Assembly: GCF_030816725.1 (NCBI RefSeq)
Contig: NZ_JAUSYG010000001.1
Location: 1,736,001-1,800,000, forward strand
DNA length: 64,000 bases
Direction: 5' to 3'
Origin: Pseudarthrobacter defluvii
Lineage (GTDB): Bacteria; Actinomycetota; Actinomycetes; Actinomycetales; Micrococcaceae
Every line of letters starts with the position of its first letter. Within the stretch, counting starts at the first letter, position 1. The translations under genes and the position numbers were made by a program. This document shows, piece after piece, positions 1-8,607 of the stretch. The notes below the pieces were generated by a model. It did no database searches. It was given only the letters and a program-made list of their open reading frames with translations, and was not told the DNA's origin.

Positions 1-2
1 TC

Positions 3-1160
3 ACGATTGAGCTGCAGCCCATCCAGGCCAACGACGACGACTACGGCACCAAGCTGGCCCTGGCCCTGCGCTCGCCCTCGACTGCTCCGGATGTCTTCTA
101 CGAAGACACGTTCAAGGTCCGCTCCGACGTTGACGCCGGGTACCTCCTGAACCTGGACAGCCGCCTGGCAGGGTGGGGGGACTGGGCCAAGTTCGACGAT
201 GCGGCGAAAGAAGCGGGAACAGCGGACGACGGCGGCACGTACGCAGTGCCGTTGGGCACCGACACCCGGGCCATCTGGTACAACAAGAAGGTTTTTGAGG
301 CGGCCGGCGTTGAGCTGCCGTGGCGGCCTTCGAGCTGGCAGGACATCCTGGAGACCGCCCGGAAGATCAAGGCCGCCAGCCCGGACGTGATCCCCTTCAA
401 CATGTACGCCGGGAAGGGCACCGGCGAAGGAACCGTGATGCAGGGGTTCTACGAGCTTCTGTACGGTACCGGTTCCAGCCTCTATGACCAGGATTCGAAG
501 AAGTGGGTTGTTGGCTCGGCCGGATTCAAAGACTCGCTGGCCTTCCTGCACACGCTTTACCAGGAGAAACTGGCAGTGCCCCCGGCCGAAGCGCTGGACC
601 CGAATGTCTGGAAGAAGGTGTTCGGCGAGTGGTTCCCCAAGGCAAAACTGGGCGCAACCGTGGAAGGCTCCTACGCGCCGTCGTTCTGGCAGGACGGCGG
701 GAGCTACGCCTGGCCGGGGTACGGGCAGGAGATGGGTGTGGCCCCGTTCCCTACACAGAAGGGCGCGGCACCCGGCGCGGTCAGCATGTCCGGCGGCTGG
801 ACCCTTGCCGTGGGAGCTGACACCAAGCAGCCGGACCTGGCCTTCAATTTCGTCACCACCGCGCTCAACGCGGAAAACTCTCTGGCGTTCACCGTGGCCA
901 GCTCGCAGATCGCTGTCCGCACGGACGTGGCGGCCGATCCCGGCTACCAGTCGGCCAACCCGTTCGTGAAGGATGTCTCAGGCCTGGTGGCCGTCACCCA
1001 CTTCCGGCCCGCCACCTCCGACTATCCACGGATTTCCGCTGCCGTGCAGGAAGCAACCGAGGCAGTCATCACCGGGAACAGGACCCCGGAGGAGGCGGCG
1101 GCGGCCTATGACGCTGCCGTGGCCGGCATCGTGGGCGGCGACAAGACCATCCGGAAGTAG
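3..1160 (+). CDS. Sugar ABC transporter substrate-binding protein (5' end outside window)
   Basis: Extracellular solute-binding protein of the family 1 (maltose-type) group, which captures a carbohydrate outside the membrane and hands it to the two permeases encoded next. The reading frame is open from the window edge, so the signal peptide and lipobox are missing; 385 residues are visible. Family hallmarks include APDVFYED near the start, GTDTRAIWYNKKVFEAAG around residue 85 and a C-terminal region rich in EA pairs. The TAG stop is followed two bases later by the first permease, so the genes form one operon. The substrate cannot be read from the sequence and no ATPase gene is visible here; such importers often share a distant MsmK-type ATPase. 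Confidence 0.93.
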   Translation, partial: TIELQPIQANDDDYGTKLALALRSPSTAPDVFYEDTFKVRSDVDAGYLLNLDSRLAGWGDWAKFDDAAKEAGTADDGGTYAVPLGTDTRAIWYNKKVFEAAGVELPWRPSSWQDILETARKIKAASPDVIPFNMYAGKGTGEGTVMQGFYELLYGTGSSLYDQDSKKWVVGSAGFKDSLAFLHTLYQEKLAVPPAEALDPNVWKKVFGEWFPKAKLGATVEGSYAPSFWQDGGSYAWPGYGQEMGVAPFPTQKGAAPGAVSMSGGWTLAVGADTKQPDLAFNFVTTALNAENSLAFTVASSQIAVRTDVAADPGYQSANPFVKDVSGLVAVTHFRPATSDYPRISAAVQEATEAVITGNRTPEEAAAAYDAAVAGIVGGDKTIRK

Positions 1161-1162
1161 CG

Positions 1163-2044
1163 GTGCCCGCGAACCACCCCGGCAGGCAGGCGCTGCGCTA
1201 CCTGCCGGTCCTGCCCGCCGTCGTGCTGCTGGCCGTCTTCCTGGCCGGCCCCGTGCTGTGGGCCTTCCATGCCTCGCTCACCAACGCAGGACTCACCGGC
1301 CGGCACGCCAGGAACCCAGAGTGGGTGGGACTGGAGAACTACCAGCGGCTGCTGCAGGACCCGGCCTTTCCGCTGTCGCTGGCGCTGACCGTCCTGTTCG
1401 TAGCGGGTTCGGCGATCCTGGGCCAGAACGTGCTGGGACTGGCCCTGGCGGTCCTGATGCGGCGCGCACGTCCCGCTGTGTCCGCAACCGTTGGAACCGC
1501 CGTCGTAGCTGCCTGGGTCCTGCCGGAAATCGTGGCCGCCTTCGCCGCCTACGCCTTCTTCAGCCGGGACGGAACGCTCAACCAGCTCCTCGGCGCCGCA
1601 GGGCTGGCGGAAGGCGACTGGCTCTACGCCGTTCCCATGGTGGCCGTGATCCTGGCCAACGTGTGGCGGGGCACCGCCTTTTCCATGCTGGTGTACCGGG
1701 CTGCATTGAACGGCGTTCCTGCCGAGCTGACCGAGGCAGCGCAGATGGACGGCGCCTCCGCCTGGCAGCGGCTGGCGTTCATCACCCTGCCGGTGATCAG
1801 GGGCAGCATTGCCACCAACCTGATGCTGGTTACGCTGCAGACCCTGGCGGTCTTCACCCTGATCTGGGTCATGACCGCCGGCGGCCCCGCCAACGGCAGC
1901 ACCACGCTGCCCGTCCTGGCCTACCAGGAGGCCTTCAAATTCGGTGACATAGGATACGGAACGGCCGTCGCCACCGTCCTCATCCTCATCGGCGGCCTGT
2001 TCGGGGCCGCCTACCTCCGCCTGCTCCGGGAGCAGAAACCGTGA
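1163..2044 (+). CDS. Carbohydrate ABC transporter permease (MalF-type)
   Basis: Inner-membrane permease, 293 residues, about six hydrophobic segments beginning near residue 14. The cytoplasmic EAA loop that docks the ATPase is at about residue 190 (EAAQMDGASAWQRL followed by ITLP). The start is GTG, two bases after the binding-protein stop, and the stop overlaps the next permease by four bases, indicating translational coupling. Length and topology are normal for the MalF/UgpA group. It should pair with the downstream MalG-type subunit to form the channel for the sugar bound by the upstream protein. Confidence 0.93.
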   Translation: MPANHPGRQALRYLPVLPAVVLLAVFLAGPVLWAFHASLTNAGLTGRHARNPEWVGLENYQRLLQDPAFPLSLALTVLFVAGSAILGQNVLGLALAVLMRRARPAVSATVGTAVVAAWVLPEIVAAFAAYAFFSRDGTLNQLLGAAGLAEGDWLYAVPMVAVILANVWRGTAFSMLVYRAALNGVPAELTEAAQMDGASAWQRLAFITLPVIRGSIATNLMLVTLQTLAVFTLIWVMTAGGPANGSTTLPVLAYQEAFKFGDIGYGTAVATVLILIGGLFGAAYLRLLREQKP

Positions 2045-2871
2045 CCGCCCGGCGCCTACGGACCCGCAGCCCGTGGGCGGATGTGGCCCTGCTGCTCATC
2101 GGAGCCTGCTTCCTGCTGCCGCTGCTGTGGCTGGTCCTTGGTTCCCTGGATCCGGCCGCCGGACACGCCACGAACATTCCGCAGCGGCCGGGCCTGGAGA
2201 ATTTCGCCGCCGTCTTTACGCCGGAGCTGCTGTTCCGGCCGCTGTGGAACAGCCTGCTGCTGGCCGCCGGCACCGGGGTGGTCACGCTCACGGCAGCGGT
2301 GCTGGCGGCCTATCCGCTGTCCCGCTACCGGTCCCGGTTCAACACGCCCTTCATGTCGGCCATCCTGTTCGGCACCTGCCTTCCCGTCACCGCCATCATG
2401 GTGCCGGTCTACGGACTGTTCGTGCAGCTTCGGCTGCTGGATTCCATGCCGGCCACGGTCCTGTTCCTGGCTGCCACCAGCCTGCCCATGGCCATCTGGA
2501 TGACAAGGAACTTCATGGATGCCGTGCCGCTGGCACTGGAGGAAGCCGCCTGGGTGGACGGCGCGTCCAGGCTGTCCGGACTGCGCTCCATCGTGCTTCC
2601 ACTCATGGGACCGGGCCTGGGCGTGGTGTTCATCTTTGTGTTCATCCAGGCCTGGGGAAACTTCTTTGTCCCGTTCGTGCTCCTGCTGTCCGAGGGCAGC
2701 CAGCCGGCAGCCGTATCCATCTTCAGCTTCTTTGGCCAGCACGGGGCAGTGGCGTACGGCCAGCTGGCCGCCTTCTCGATTCTCTATTCCGTTCCGGTCC
2801 TGGCCCTTTACGCCATCGTGGCGCGCGGATCCGGCAACGCGCTGGCCCTTGCGGGTGCCGTCAGGGGCTAG
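2041..2871 (+). CDS. Carbohydrate ABC transporter permease (MalG-type)
   Basis: Second membrane subunit of the importer, 276 residues with about six transmembrane segments. The EAA loop is at about residue 167 (EEAAWVDGASRLSGL). The GTG start lies inside the stop of the previous gene (GTGA overlap). Its 3' end overlaps the convergent small gene on the other strand by four bases, so no separate terminator fits between them. Length matches the MalG/UgpE family. No sugar regulator gene is visible downstream. Confidence 0.92.
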   Translation: MTARRLRTRSPWADVALLLIGACFLLPLLWLVLGSLDPAAGHATNIPQRPGLENFAAVFTPELLFRPLWNSLLLAAGTGVVTLTAAVLAAYPLSRYRSRFNTPFMSAILFGTCLPVTAIMVPVYGLFVQLRLLDSMPATVLFLAATSLPMAIWMTRNFMDAVPLALEEAAWVDGASRLSGLRSIVLPLMGPGLGVVFIFVFIQAWGNFFVPFVLLLSEGSQPAAVSIFSFFGQHGAVAYGQLAAFSILYSVPVLALYAIVARGSGNALALAGAVRG

Positions 2872-3086
2872 TCAATGTCCTCGAGCACCACGCCGAAGGG
2901 AAGCGTGTCGTCGAGGTGCGCCTGGTGCCCGGTGGGGTTGTTGACCACGCGAACCCCGTGCAGCTTTTCCGCCGCCGATTGCATCAGGACGGGCCTGACC
3001 GTGTCGACGAAGTGCTGGTTCTTGCCGGCGAGATATTCCTTGTAGCTGGCTGGAAGCTCAATCATGGCAAAAGGATAGACCTGCAC
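2868..3086 (-). CDS. Small hypothetical protein
   Basis: Codes for 72 residues from a GTG at 3086 or 65 residues from an ATG at 3065 (MIELPASYKEYLAGKNQHF). Neither start has a well-spaced ribosome site: AAAAGGAC lies directly against the GTG. The protein is soluble, with a charged amphipathic N-terminal half and an acidic end (LDDTLPFGVVLEDID), and codon use is normal for this genome. It converges on the ABC permease with a four-base overlap and is divergent from the moxR operon. I do not recognise a family; being conserved in Arthrobacter-like genomes is only an impression. Confidence 0.6.
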   Translation of the reverse strand: MQVYPFAMIELPASYKEYLAGKNQHFVDTVRPVLMQSAAEKLHGVRVVNNPTGHQAHLDDTLPFGVVLEDID

Positions 3087-3202
3087 GTCCTTTTAGGGGA
3101 GGGGTCCCCATTGCCGGACTTCGGGGCCCCGGCTTGGATAGGATGGCGGGCGGGACATGGCCGGCCCGGTCCGTGCCGAACACCGTCATCAGGGGGAATC
3201 CA

Positions 3203-4210
3203 GTGCTTTCGACCAGCGTGCCCGCAAGAATCCAGCCCGCAGAGCTGGCCAGGGCACAGCAGGTGGCGGCCAACATCTCACGCAGTTTCGACGCGAAAGT
3301 GGTGGGGCAGTCCCGGCTGCGGGAGTCGCTGCTGGTGGGACTGCTGGCCGGCGGCCACATCCTGCTCGAAAGCGTTCCCGGACTCGCCAAGACCACGGCC
3401 GCGCAGACCCTGGCCGAAGCGGTCAGCGCAGAATTCCGCAGGATCCAGTGCACCCCCGACCTGCTGCCCAGCGACATCGTGGGAACCCAGATCTACGACG
3501 CCGCCCGGGGAAACTTCCGTACCCAGCTGGGCCCGGTGCACGCCAACATCGTGCTGCTGGACGAGATCAACCGCTCCAGCGCCAAGACCCAGAGCGCCAT
3601 GCTGGAAGCGATGCAGGAACGCCAGACGTCCATTGGCGGCCAGGACCACCCCCTGCCCTCGCCGTTCCTGGTCCTGGCCACCCAGAACCCGATCGAGCAG
3701 GAGGGTACCTACCAGCTGCCCGAAGCCCAGATGGACCGCTTCATGCTCAAGGATGTGCTCGACTACCCCACTCCTGCGGAAGAAGCCGAGATCATCCGCA
3801 GGATCGACACCGGCGTCTACACCCCCAGCCAAAAACCTGCAGCCGCCGCGTCCCTGGACTCGATCACCGACATCCAGGAAGTGGTGCGGCGGGTCTACAT
3901 CGATCCGGCGGTCATCAACTACATCGTGGGGCTGGTCTACGTGACCCGCAACGCGTCCCAATACATCGACGCCCGGCTGGCCGGTTTCATCGAATTCGGC
4001 GCCAGCCCCCGCGCCAGCATCGCCTTCAGCCAGGCAGCGCGGGCGGTGGCACTGCTGAGCGGCCGTGACCACGTCATCCCTGAGGACGTCAGGTCGCTGG
4101 CCCACCGGGTACTGCGGCACCGGCTGATCCTGAACTTTGACGCGGTGGCGGAGCAGGTTCCGGTCGAATCAGTGATCGACGCCGTCGTCGCGGCTGTCCA
4201 GACCCCCTGA
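3203..4210 (+). CDS. MoxR-family AAA+ ATPase
   Basis: AAA+ chaperone-type ATPase, 335 residues. Walker A is ESVPGLAKTTAAQ near residue 58, Walker B is LLDEINR near 116, followed by the ALLEAMQE-like sensor region and the C-terminal lid. I chose GTG 3203 because AGGGGGA lies five bases upstream; an in-frame extension to 3134 has no ribosome site. MoxR ATPases act with DUF58 and VWA-domain partners, commonly in assembly or metal insertion of target proteins. All of those partners follow here in one overlapping operon (4217-8283). The target of this particular system is unknown. Confidence 0.93.
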   Translation: MLSTSVPARIQPAELARAQQVAANISRSFDAKVVGQSRLRESLLVGLLAGGHILLESVPGLAKTTAAQTLAEAVSAEFRRIQCTPDLLPSDIVGTQIYDAARGNFRTQLGPVHANIVLLDEINRSSAKTQSAMLEAMQERQTSIGGQDHPLPSPFLVLATQNPIEQEGTYQLPEAQMDRFMLKDVLDYPTPAEEAEIIRRIDTGVYTPSQKPAAAASLDSITDIQEVVRRVYIDPAVINYIVGLVYVTRNASQYIDARLAGFIEFGASPRASIAFSQAARAVALLSGRDHVIPEDVRSLAHRVLRHRLILNFDAVAEQVPVESVIDAVVAAVQTP

Positions 4211-4216
4211 CGTCGG

Positions 4217-5113
4217 ATGGCCGGCCTCTTGCAGCGGGTGAAGTCGAAGATGGCCATCTTCGCGCACCGCAAAGCGCGTGGAATGCTCGACGGCGAATAC
4301 GGTTCCGTGTTCAGGGGCCGCAGCCTGGACTTTGACGACCTTCGCGCCTACGTGCCGGGAGACGAGGTCCGCGACATCGACTGGAAGGCCTCGGCCCGCC
4401 ACGGCTCACCACTGATCCGGCGGTACGTGGCCGTTCGCCGGCAGACAGTCCTCCTGGTCACCGACACAGGGCGGAACATGGCGGCGGAGGCGCGGTCCGG
4501 GGAAGTGAAAAAGGACATCGCCGTGCTTGCGCTGGGAGTGATGGGCTACCTGGCCCACCGGCACGGCGACGTGGTGGGGCTGGTGTGCGGTGACTCCTCC
4601 GGCACCCGTTCGCTGCCGGCCAAGGGTGGTGAAGCGCACCTGGAGCGGCTCCTCGGGCATGTGGACTCGCACGTACGGCTTGACGGGGCGCCCAGCAGGA
4701 TCCAGGCCCAGCTCGACCACGTAATACGCAATGTCAAGGGCCGCCGTTTGATCTTCGTCGTCGCGGACGAGTTGGCCGCGGACCCTGTCACGGCACAGCT
4801 CCTGCGCAGGCTCCGTGCCCAGCATGAGGTCCTGTGGCTGACGCTGCGGGACGCGGACCTGGCACCAGCCGCTGGACCCGGGGCTTCCAACGCCGCCGAA
4901 GCCTACAGCGTCGCCGATGACTCCCTCCTGCCCGGCCCGCCGGCCATGTCCGCTGCGGTCCAGGCCGCGTACGCGGAAGCCACGGCGGAGCGCGATGCAG
5001 ACCGCAAGGCCATGTTCCGCACGGCCGGCATTACTGAAGGGGACGTGGCGGGCAGCGACGACGTCATCACCGGCCTGTTCGCGCTTCTTGAAAGGCACCG
5101 GCGTGCAGGCTGA
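4217..5113 (+). CDS. DUF58 domain-containing protein
   Basis: 298 residues. The DUF58 signature GDEVRDIDWKASARHG sits near residue 50-65, followed by a region resembling a degenerate VWA fold. It starts six bases after the moxR stop and its end overlaps the next gene by eleven bases. DUF58 proteins are regular partners of MoxR ATPases and VWA proteins; their biochemical role is not settled. No transmembrane segment is evident, unlike DUF58 proteins that carry an N-terminal membrane anchor, so this one is probably cytosolic or peripheral. Confidence 0.9.
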   Translation: MAGLLQRVKSKMAIFAHRKARGMLDGEYGSVFRGRSLDFDDLRAYVPGDEVRDIDWKASARHGSPLIRRYVAVRRQTVLLVTDTGRNMAAEARSGEVKKDIAVLALGVMGYLAHRHGDVVGLVCGDSSGTRSLPAKGGEAHLERLLGHVDSHVRLDGAPSRIQAQLDHVIRNVKGRRLIFVVADELAADPVTAQLLRRLRAQHEVLWLTLRDADLAPAAGPGASNAAEAYSVADDSLLPGPPAMSAAVQAAYAEATAERDADRKAMFRTAGITEGDVAGSDDVITGLFALLERHRRAG

Positions 5114-5582
5114 TCCCGGATTCTTCGGCCCACTGCAGTACAGCCCCGGGTGGGTGTGGTGCGGGGCCGCGCTCCTGGCCCTGGTGGCGGGCTGGTACGT
5201 CTACGTGCTGGCCACCACCCGCACCGCCACGCGCCCCGCGTCGGGCAGCAGCGGCCCGGACCGTGCCGCCCTGACCGACCTGCCGGCGCTCAAGGCCGCC
5301 TACCTGCAGCGCATCCACGACGCCGAGCACGCAGCGGCTGCGGGCAGCCTGGACGCCCGGCACGCGCACCAGGAGATCAGCCTCCTGCTGCGCGCGTTTG
5401 TCCGGGACGCCACGGGAGTGGACGCCACCAGGATGACGCACCAGGACCTTGCCCGGCACCCGCTTCCGGCCGCGGCCGACGCCGTGCAGGCCCTGTACCC
5501 GGCCGAATTCAGTCCCGGCCCGCTGCCTTCCGTGGCTGCATCCGCAGCAAGGGCCTCGGCGGCGGTGCGCGCGTGGAGCTGA
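5103..5582 (+). CDS. Small membrane protein of the MoxR/VWA operon
   Basis: 159 residues from GTG 5103, overlapping the DUF58 stop by eleven bases. One clear transmembrane segment (about residues 15-37, WVWCGAALLALVAGWYVYVL) is followed by a soluble tail with His/Ala-rich helices. Its place between DUF58 and the VWA gene matches the DUF4381-like subunit of Bat-type operons, but I cannot confirm the family by eye. The stop TGA overlaps the ATG of the next gene (TGATG), so expression is coupled. Confidence 0.8.
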   Translation: MQADPGFFGPLQYSPGWVWCGAALLALVAGWYVYVLATTRTATRPASGSSGPDRAALTDLPALKAAYLQRIHDAEHAAAAGSLDARHAHQEISLLLRAFVRDATGVDATRMTHQDLARHPLPAAADAVQALYPAEFSPGPLPSVAASAARASAAVRAWS

Positions 5583-7561
5583 TGTTCTGGTGGCTGCTGC
5601 CGCTAGCTGCGGTTGCCACGGGTGCGGCGGTGTGGTTCGCGCTGCTCGGCAGCAGGCGGAGTAACGCACGACGACGGCCGGTGGCGCACGCGGACAGGCT
5701 CACCGCGCTGCCGGAATACCAGTCAGCCCTGCGTCGGTACCGGCGGTGGCTGGCCCTGGCAGGAACCGCGCTGGCCCTGTTGCTGGCGTCCACCGCGGTA
5801 GCCGCAGCCCGGCCTGTCGCTGTGGACACCGTCAGGCCGGAGCAGCACAACCGCGACATCATGCTCTGCCTGGACGCCTCCGGTTCCATGAGCACCGCTG
5901 ACGCAGCAGTCGTGGACGTGTTCGCCGAACTGGCGCGGGAATTCGACGGCGAGCGGATCGGCCTGACCATCTTCGACAGCAGCGCCATCCAGGTCTTTCC
6001 CCTGACGGACGACTACGCCTACGCCCAGGAACAGCTCAAGAGCGCCAAGGACGCCTTCGACGGCAAACCCGGAAGCTCCGGATTCCTGGACGGCACGTGG
6101 AACGGCAGGGGATCGTCGCTGATTGGGGACGGCCTGGCGTCCTGCCTCAACAGTTTCGCTGGTGCCGGCGAATCCGCGGCTGCCACGGGTACGGGAACGG
6201 GCGGGGAAACCACCTCCCAGCGCTCGCGGTCCGTGGTGCTGGCAACGGACAACTTCCTGTCCGGCAAGCCGATCATGACCCTGGACCAGGCGTCCCGGCT
6301 GGCCCGTGAGCGGTCCGTCCGTGTCTACGCACTGAACCCGGGCGACCTGGACTACGGCCACGGTCCCGACCAGCCGGGTGCCCAGCTGCGGGCCGCCGCA
6401 GAGACGACGGGCGGAAGCTATCACGCCCTGGACAGCCCGGACGCCGTGGCCGGGATTGTTGCAGGCATCGAGCAGACAGAGACGTCAGCAATCCAGGGGG
6501 CGCCAAGGGCCGTGTTCGCGGACGTACCCGGCCTGCCACTGGCACTGGCGCTGCTTTCGGCGCTTGCCCTCTGCGCCGCTCTGTGGCGGCTGCAGCCCAG
6601 CCGATTCCGCAGCCAGGCCTGGCTGCGGCGCACCGCCATTGTCCTGCTGGTGTTGGCGGCAGGCCTCCGGCCCCACCTGCCCGGCGGGTCCGTCCAGGCC
6701 GCCAGCGCCGATCTCAACGTGTTCTTCGTGGTGGACACCACCACCAGCATGGTGGCCGAGGACCACGGCAACGGAAGCCCGCGGCTGGAGGGCGTCCGCA
6801 GGGACATCATGGCCATCGCCGAACAGCTGCCCGGCGCCCGCTTCTCCGTCATCACCTTCGACACCACGGCGCACGTCCGCATGCCACTCAGCACAGACAC
6901 CCTGGCCCTGCAGACGATTACGGAAGTCCTGGAACCCCAGGTGACCGCCTACGCGAAGGGCAGCAGCATCACCGCCGCACGGCAGGTGCTTTCCGAACGG
7001 CTGGCAGCAGCCAGGGACAGCCACCCGGACAGGCCCCGGCTGGTGTACTACCTGGGCGACGGTGAGCAGACCAGCGGCAAGGAACCCCAGGCCATGTCGG
7101 TCGACGGCGGGCTGGTGGCCGGGGGAGCGGTGCTGGGGTACGGCACAGCCGAAGGCGGCCGGATGAAGGAGAACACCGGGCCGGAAGGGAACACAGCGTA
7201 CGACGGCGGGAACGGCACCGGAGGCGCATCCGGCACCCCTGGCGGGCGCTATGTGCAGGACAACCGGCCCGGCAGCACCGGGGATGCACTGTCCATGATC
7301 GACGAGGGGCGGTTGCGGACTGTCGCCGGCCAGCTTGGCGTGCCTTATGTCCACCGCGCCGCCGACGCTCCAGCGGGGGACATGATGCAGCAGGCCCACC
7401 CCGGCCGGGCGGAACGTATCGACGATGGCGGGCCGCTGACGGCCGGAACCGAGCTGTACTGGATCTTCGCTGCGGGCGCCTTCCTGCTGGCCCTGCCGGA
7501 AGCCGTTGCACTCGTGCGGCAGGTTCGCGGGCTCCGGTCCCTGAAGGAGTCCGGGCGATGA
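5582..7561 (+). CDS. Double VWA-domain membrane protein
   Basis: 659 residues from ATG 5582, which overlaps the previous stop; GTG 5573 is the only close alternative. Order: membrane segment at the N-terminus, another near 60-80, VWA domain 1 with MIDAS motif DASGSMS near 97, two membrane segments near 317-372, VWA domain 2 with DTTTSM near 385, then a final membrane segment near 625. MoxR/Bat operons often carry these modules as two separate genes (BatA-like and BatB-like); here they are one continuous frame. The second MIDAS has Thr in place of the first Ser of DxSxS. A Gly-rich stretch lies near residues 525-560. VWA domains bind metal and partner proteins, probably outside the membrane. 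Confidence 0.9.
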   Translation: MFWWLLPLAAVATGAAVWFALLGSRRSNARRRPVAHADRLTALPEYQSALRRYRRWLALAGTALALLLASTAVAAARPVAVDTVRPEQHNRDIMLCLDASGSMSTADAAVVDVFAELAREFDGERIGLTIFDSSAIQVFPLTDDYAYAQEQLKSAKDAFDGKPGSSGFLDGTWNGRGSSLIGDGLASCLNSFAGAGESAAATGTGTGGETTSQRSRSVVLATDNFLSGKPIMTLDQASRLARERSVRVYALNPGDLDYGHGPDQPGAQLRAAAETTGGSYHALDSPDAVAGIVAGIEQTETSAIQGAPRAVFADVPGLPLALALLSALALCAALWRLQPSRFRSQAWLRRTAIVLLVLAAGLRPHLPGGSVQAASADLNVFFVVDTTTSMVAEDHGNGSPRLEGVRRDIMAIAEQLPGARFSVITFDTTAHVRMPLSTDTLALQTITEVLEPQVTAYAKGSSITAARQVLSERLAAARDSHPDRPRLVYYLGDGEQTSGKEPQAMSVDGGLVAGGAVLGYGTAEGGRMKENTGPEGNTAYDGGNGTGGASGTPGGRYVQDNRPGSTGDALSMIDEGRLRTVAGQLGVPYVHRAADAPAGDMMQQAHPGRAERIDDGGPLTAGTELYWIFAAGAFLLALPEAVALVRQVRGLRSLKESGR

Positions 7562-8283
7562 CCGCAAAGTCGATGACTGCTTCACGATCCCGCAGGCGCC
7601 GCCTGCTGTTGTGGTCCGTGTTGCCGGTACTCCTGGTGCTGTGCGTGGCCGCCAAGCTGCTCAGCCTTGGCATCCTGGCTGACCGGGCCGGGGCCGGCTT
7701 TGCCGCCGGGAACGCTGCCGCCGTTGATGCCGCCGCCGCGGGCCTTGGACTCGCGAACGTGGTGGAGCCGCACAAAGCGCTGTTCGCCGCCGGCGACGCA
7801 GCCGTGCTGGCGGGGGACTATGCAACTGCGAGGTCACGGTTCGACCAGGCCCTGGGAATGGTTTCAGGCGGTTCCGGCGACGCGTGCATCATCCGGGTCA
7901 ACCTTGTCCTGGCGACTGAACGCCTGGGTGACCAGCGGCTGCAGGCGGGGGACCCGTCGTCGGCCGTCCTGATCTTCCAGGAAGCGCTGGCCGCCGCAGG
8001 GCAGGCACCTGAAGGGTGCCTGGCCCAGGGGTCTGACACGGGCGGCCCGCTGGCAGCGGCCAGGGAACGGCTTAAGGACAAACTCAGCGCCGGCGGGCAG
8101 GCGGCAGGCGGACCCCCTGCGCCAGGGGAGCCGTCACCGGAACCCTCCGCAGATCCCCTGCGGGGACAGCTGGACCAGCTCCAGGACAGTGCCCGGCAGG
8201 CCGAACGGGAGCGGAACGGCGGACGCGAACGTGGAGAGTACCTGGACGGTAATGATGCGGCCCCGCCGGAGCGTCCCTGGTAG
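7558..8283 (+). CDS. Membrane-anchored TPR-like protein of the MoxR/VWA operon
   Basis: 241 residues, overlapping the VWA gene by four bases (ATGA). A basic N-terminus (SRSRRRR) precedes one transmembrane helix at about 18-38. The central part (about 60-150) has Ala-rich helix pairs such as AAVLAGDYATARSRFDQAL that look like TPR repeats. The tail is Pro/Gly-rich and then strongly charged (QAERERNGGRERGEY). TPR proteins close many Bat-type operons (BatC/BatE position). This is the last gene of the operon. Confidence 0.82.
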   Translation: MTAKSMTASRSRRRRLLLWSVLPVLLVLCVAAKLLSLGILADRAGAGFAAGNAAAVDAAAAGLGLANVVEPHKALFAAGDAAVLAGDYATARSRFDQALGMVSGGSGDACIIRVNLVLATERLGDQRLQAGDPSSAVLIFQEALAAAGQAPEGCLAQGSDTGGPLAAARERLKDKLSAGGQAAGGPPAPGEPSPEPSADPLRGQLDQLQDSARQAERERNGGRERGEYLDGNDAAPPERPW

Positions 8284-8410
8284 CAGCTGGCGCAACGAAG
8301 AAAATTTCGTTGCCGGAAGAAACAAGCTGTAAAACTGCGTCTTAATTCGGACCCGGCTTGAAGCTGGGCCGCCGGTCCCCATAGAGTCGTAGACAAGTTA
8401 CCGCGGTAAC

Positions 8411-8465
8411 GTGTCAGCGATCCTCCGTGCCGGAGGGTGTGGGTGCCCCCATGTGGGCCTGACAT
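8411..8465 (+). promoter_or_regulatory. Structured leader candidate upstream of metF
   Basis: The 324-base gap before metF is too long for a plain promoter and can fold. A seven-pair outer helix joins 8411-8417 (GTGTCAG) with 8459-8465 (CTGACAT, one G-U pair). Inside it are two hairpins, 8422-8427/8431-8436 (CCTCCG/CGGAGG, loop TGC) and 8445-8448/8455-8458 (GCCC/GGGC). This gives a compact three-way junction. Further down, CCTGCC/GGCAGG (8559-8564/8571-8576) forms a hairpin 31 bases before the ATG. An eight-pair hairpin at 8292-8313 may close the previous operon. I do not recognise a SAM-I, SAM-II, SAM-IV, SAH or cobalamin class. Confidence 0.4.
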
Positions 8466-8607
8466 TTGCTCACGGACTACTTCATTTCAGGCGTAACAGT
8501 CGCGGCTGCGTCCTTGTGGAGTCCCTCCGTGTTCCCAAACTCAATTCATTGCCGGTTACCTGCCTTTTGCGGCAGGCGGCCCCAATGGCCCAAAGCCAAG
8601 GACGCAA

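Noticed and set aside
3108..3125. GGACTTCGGGGCC upstream of moxR as a DosR-like box
   Set aside because: The halves cannot be aligned to the symmetric pattern seen in the island and there is no second site nearby.
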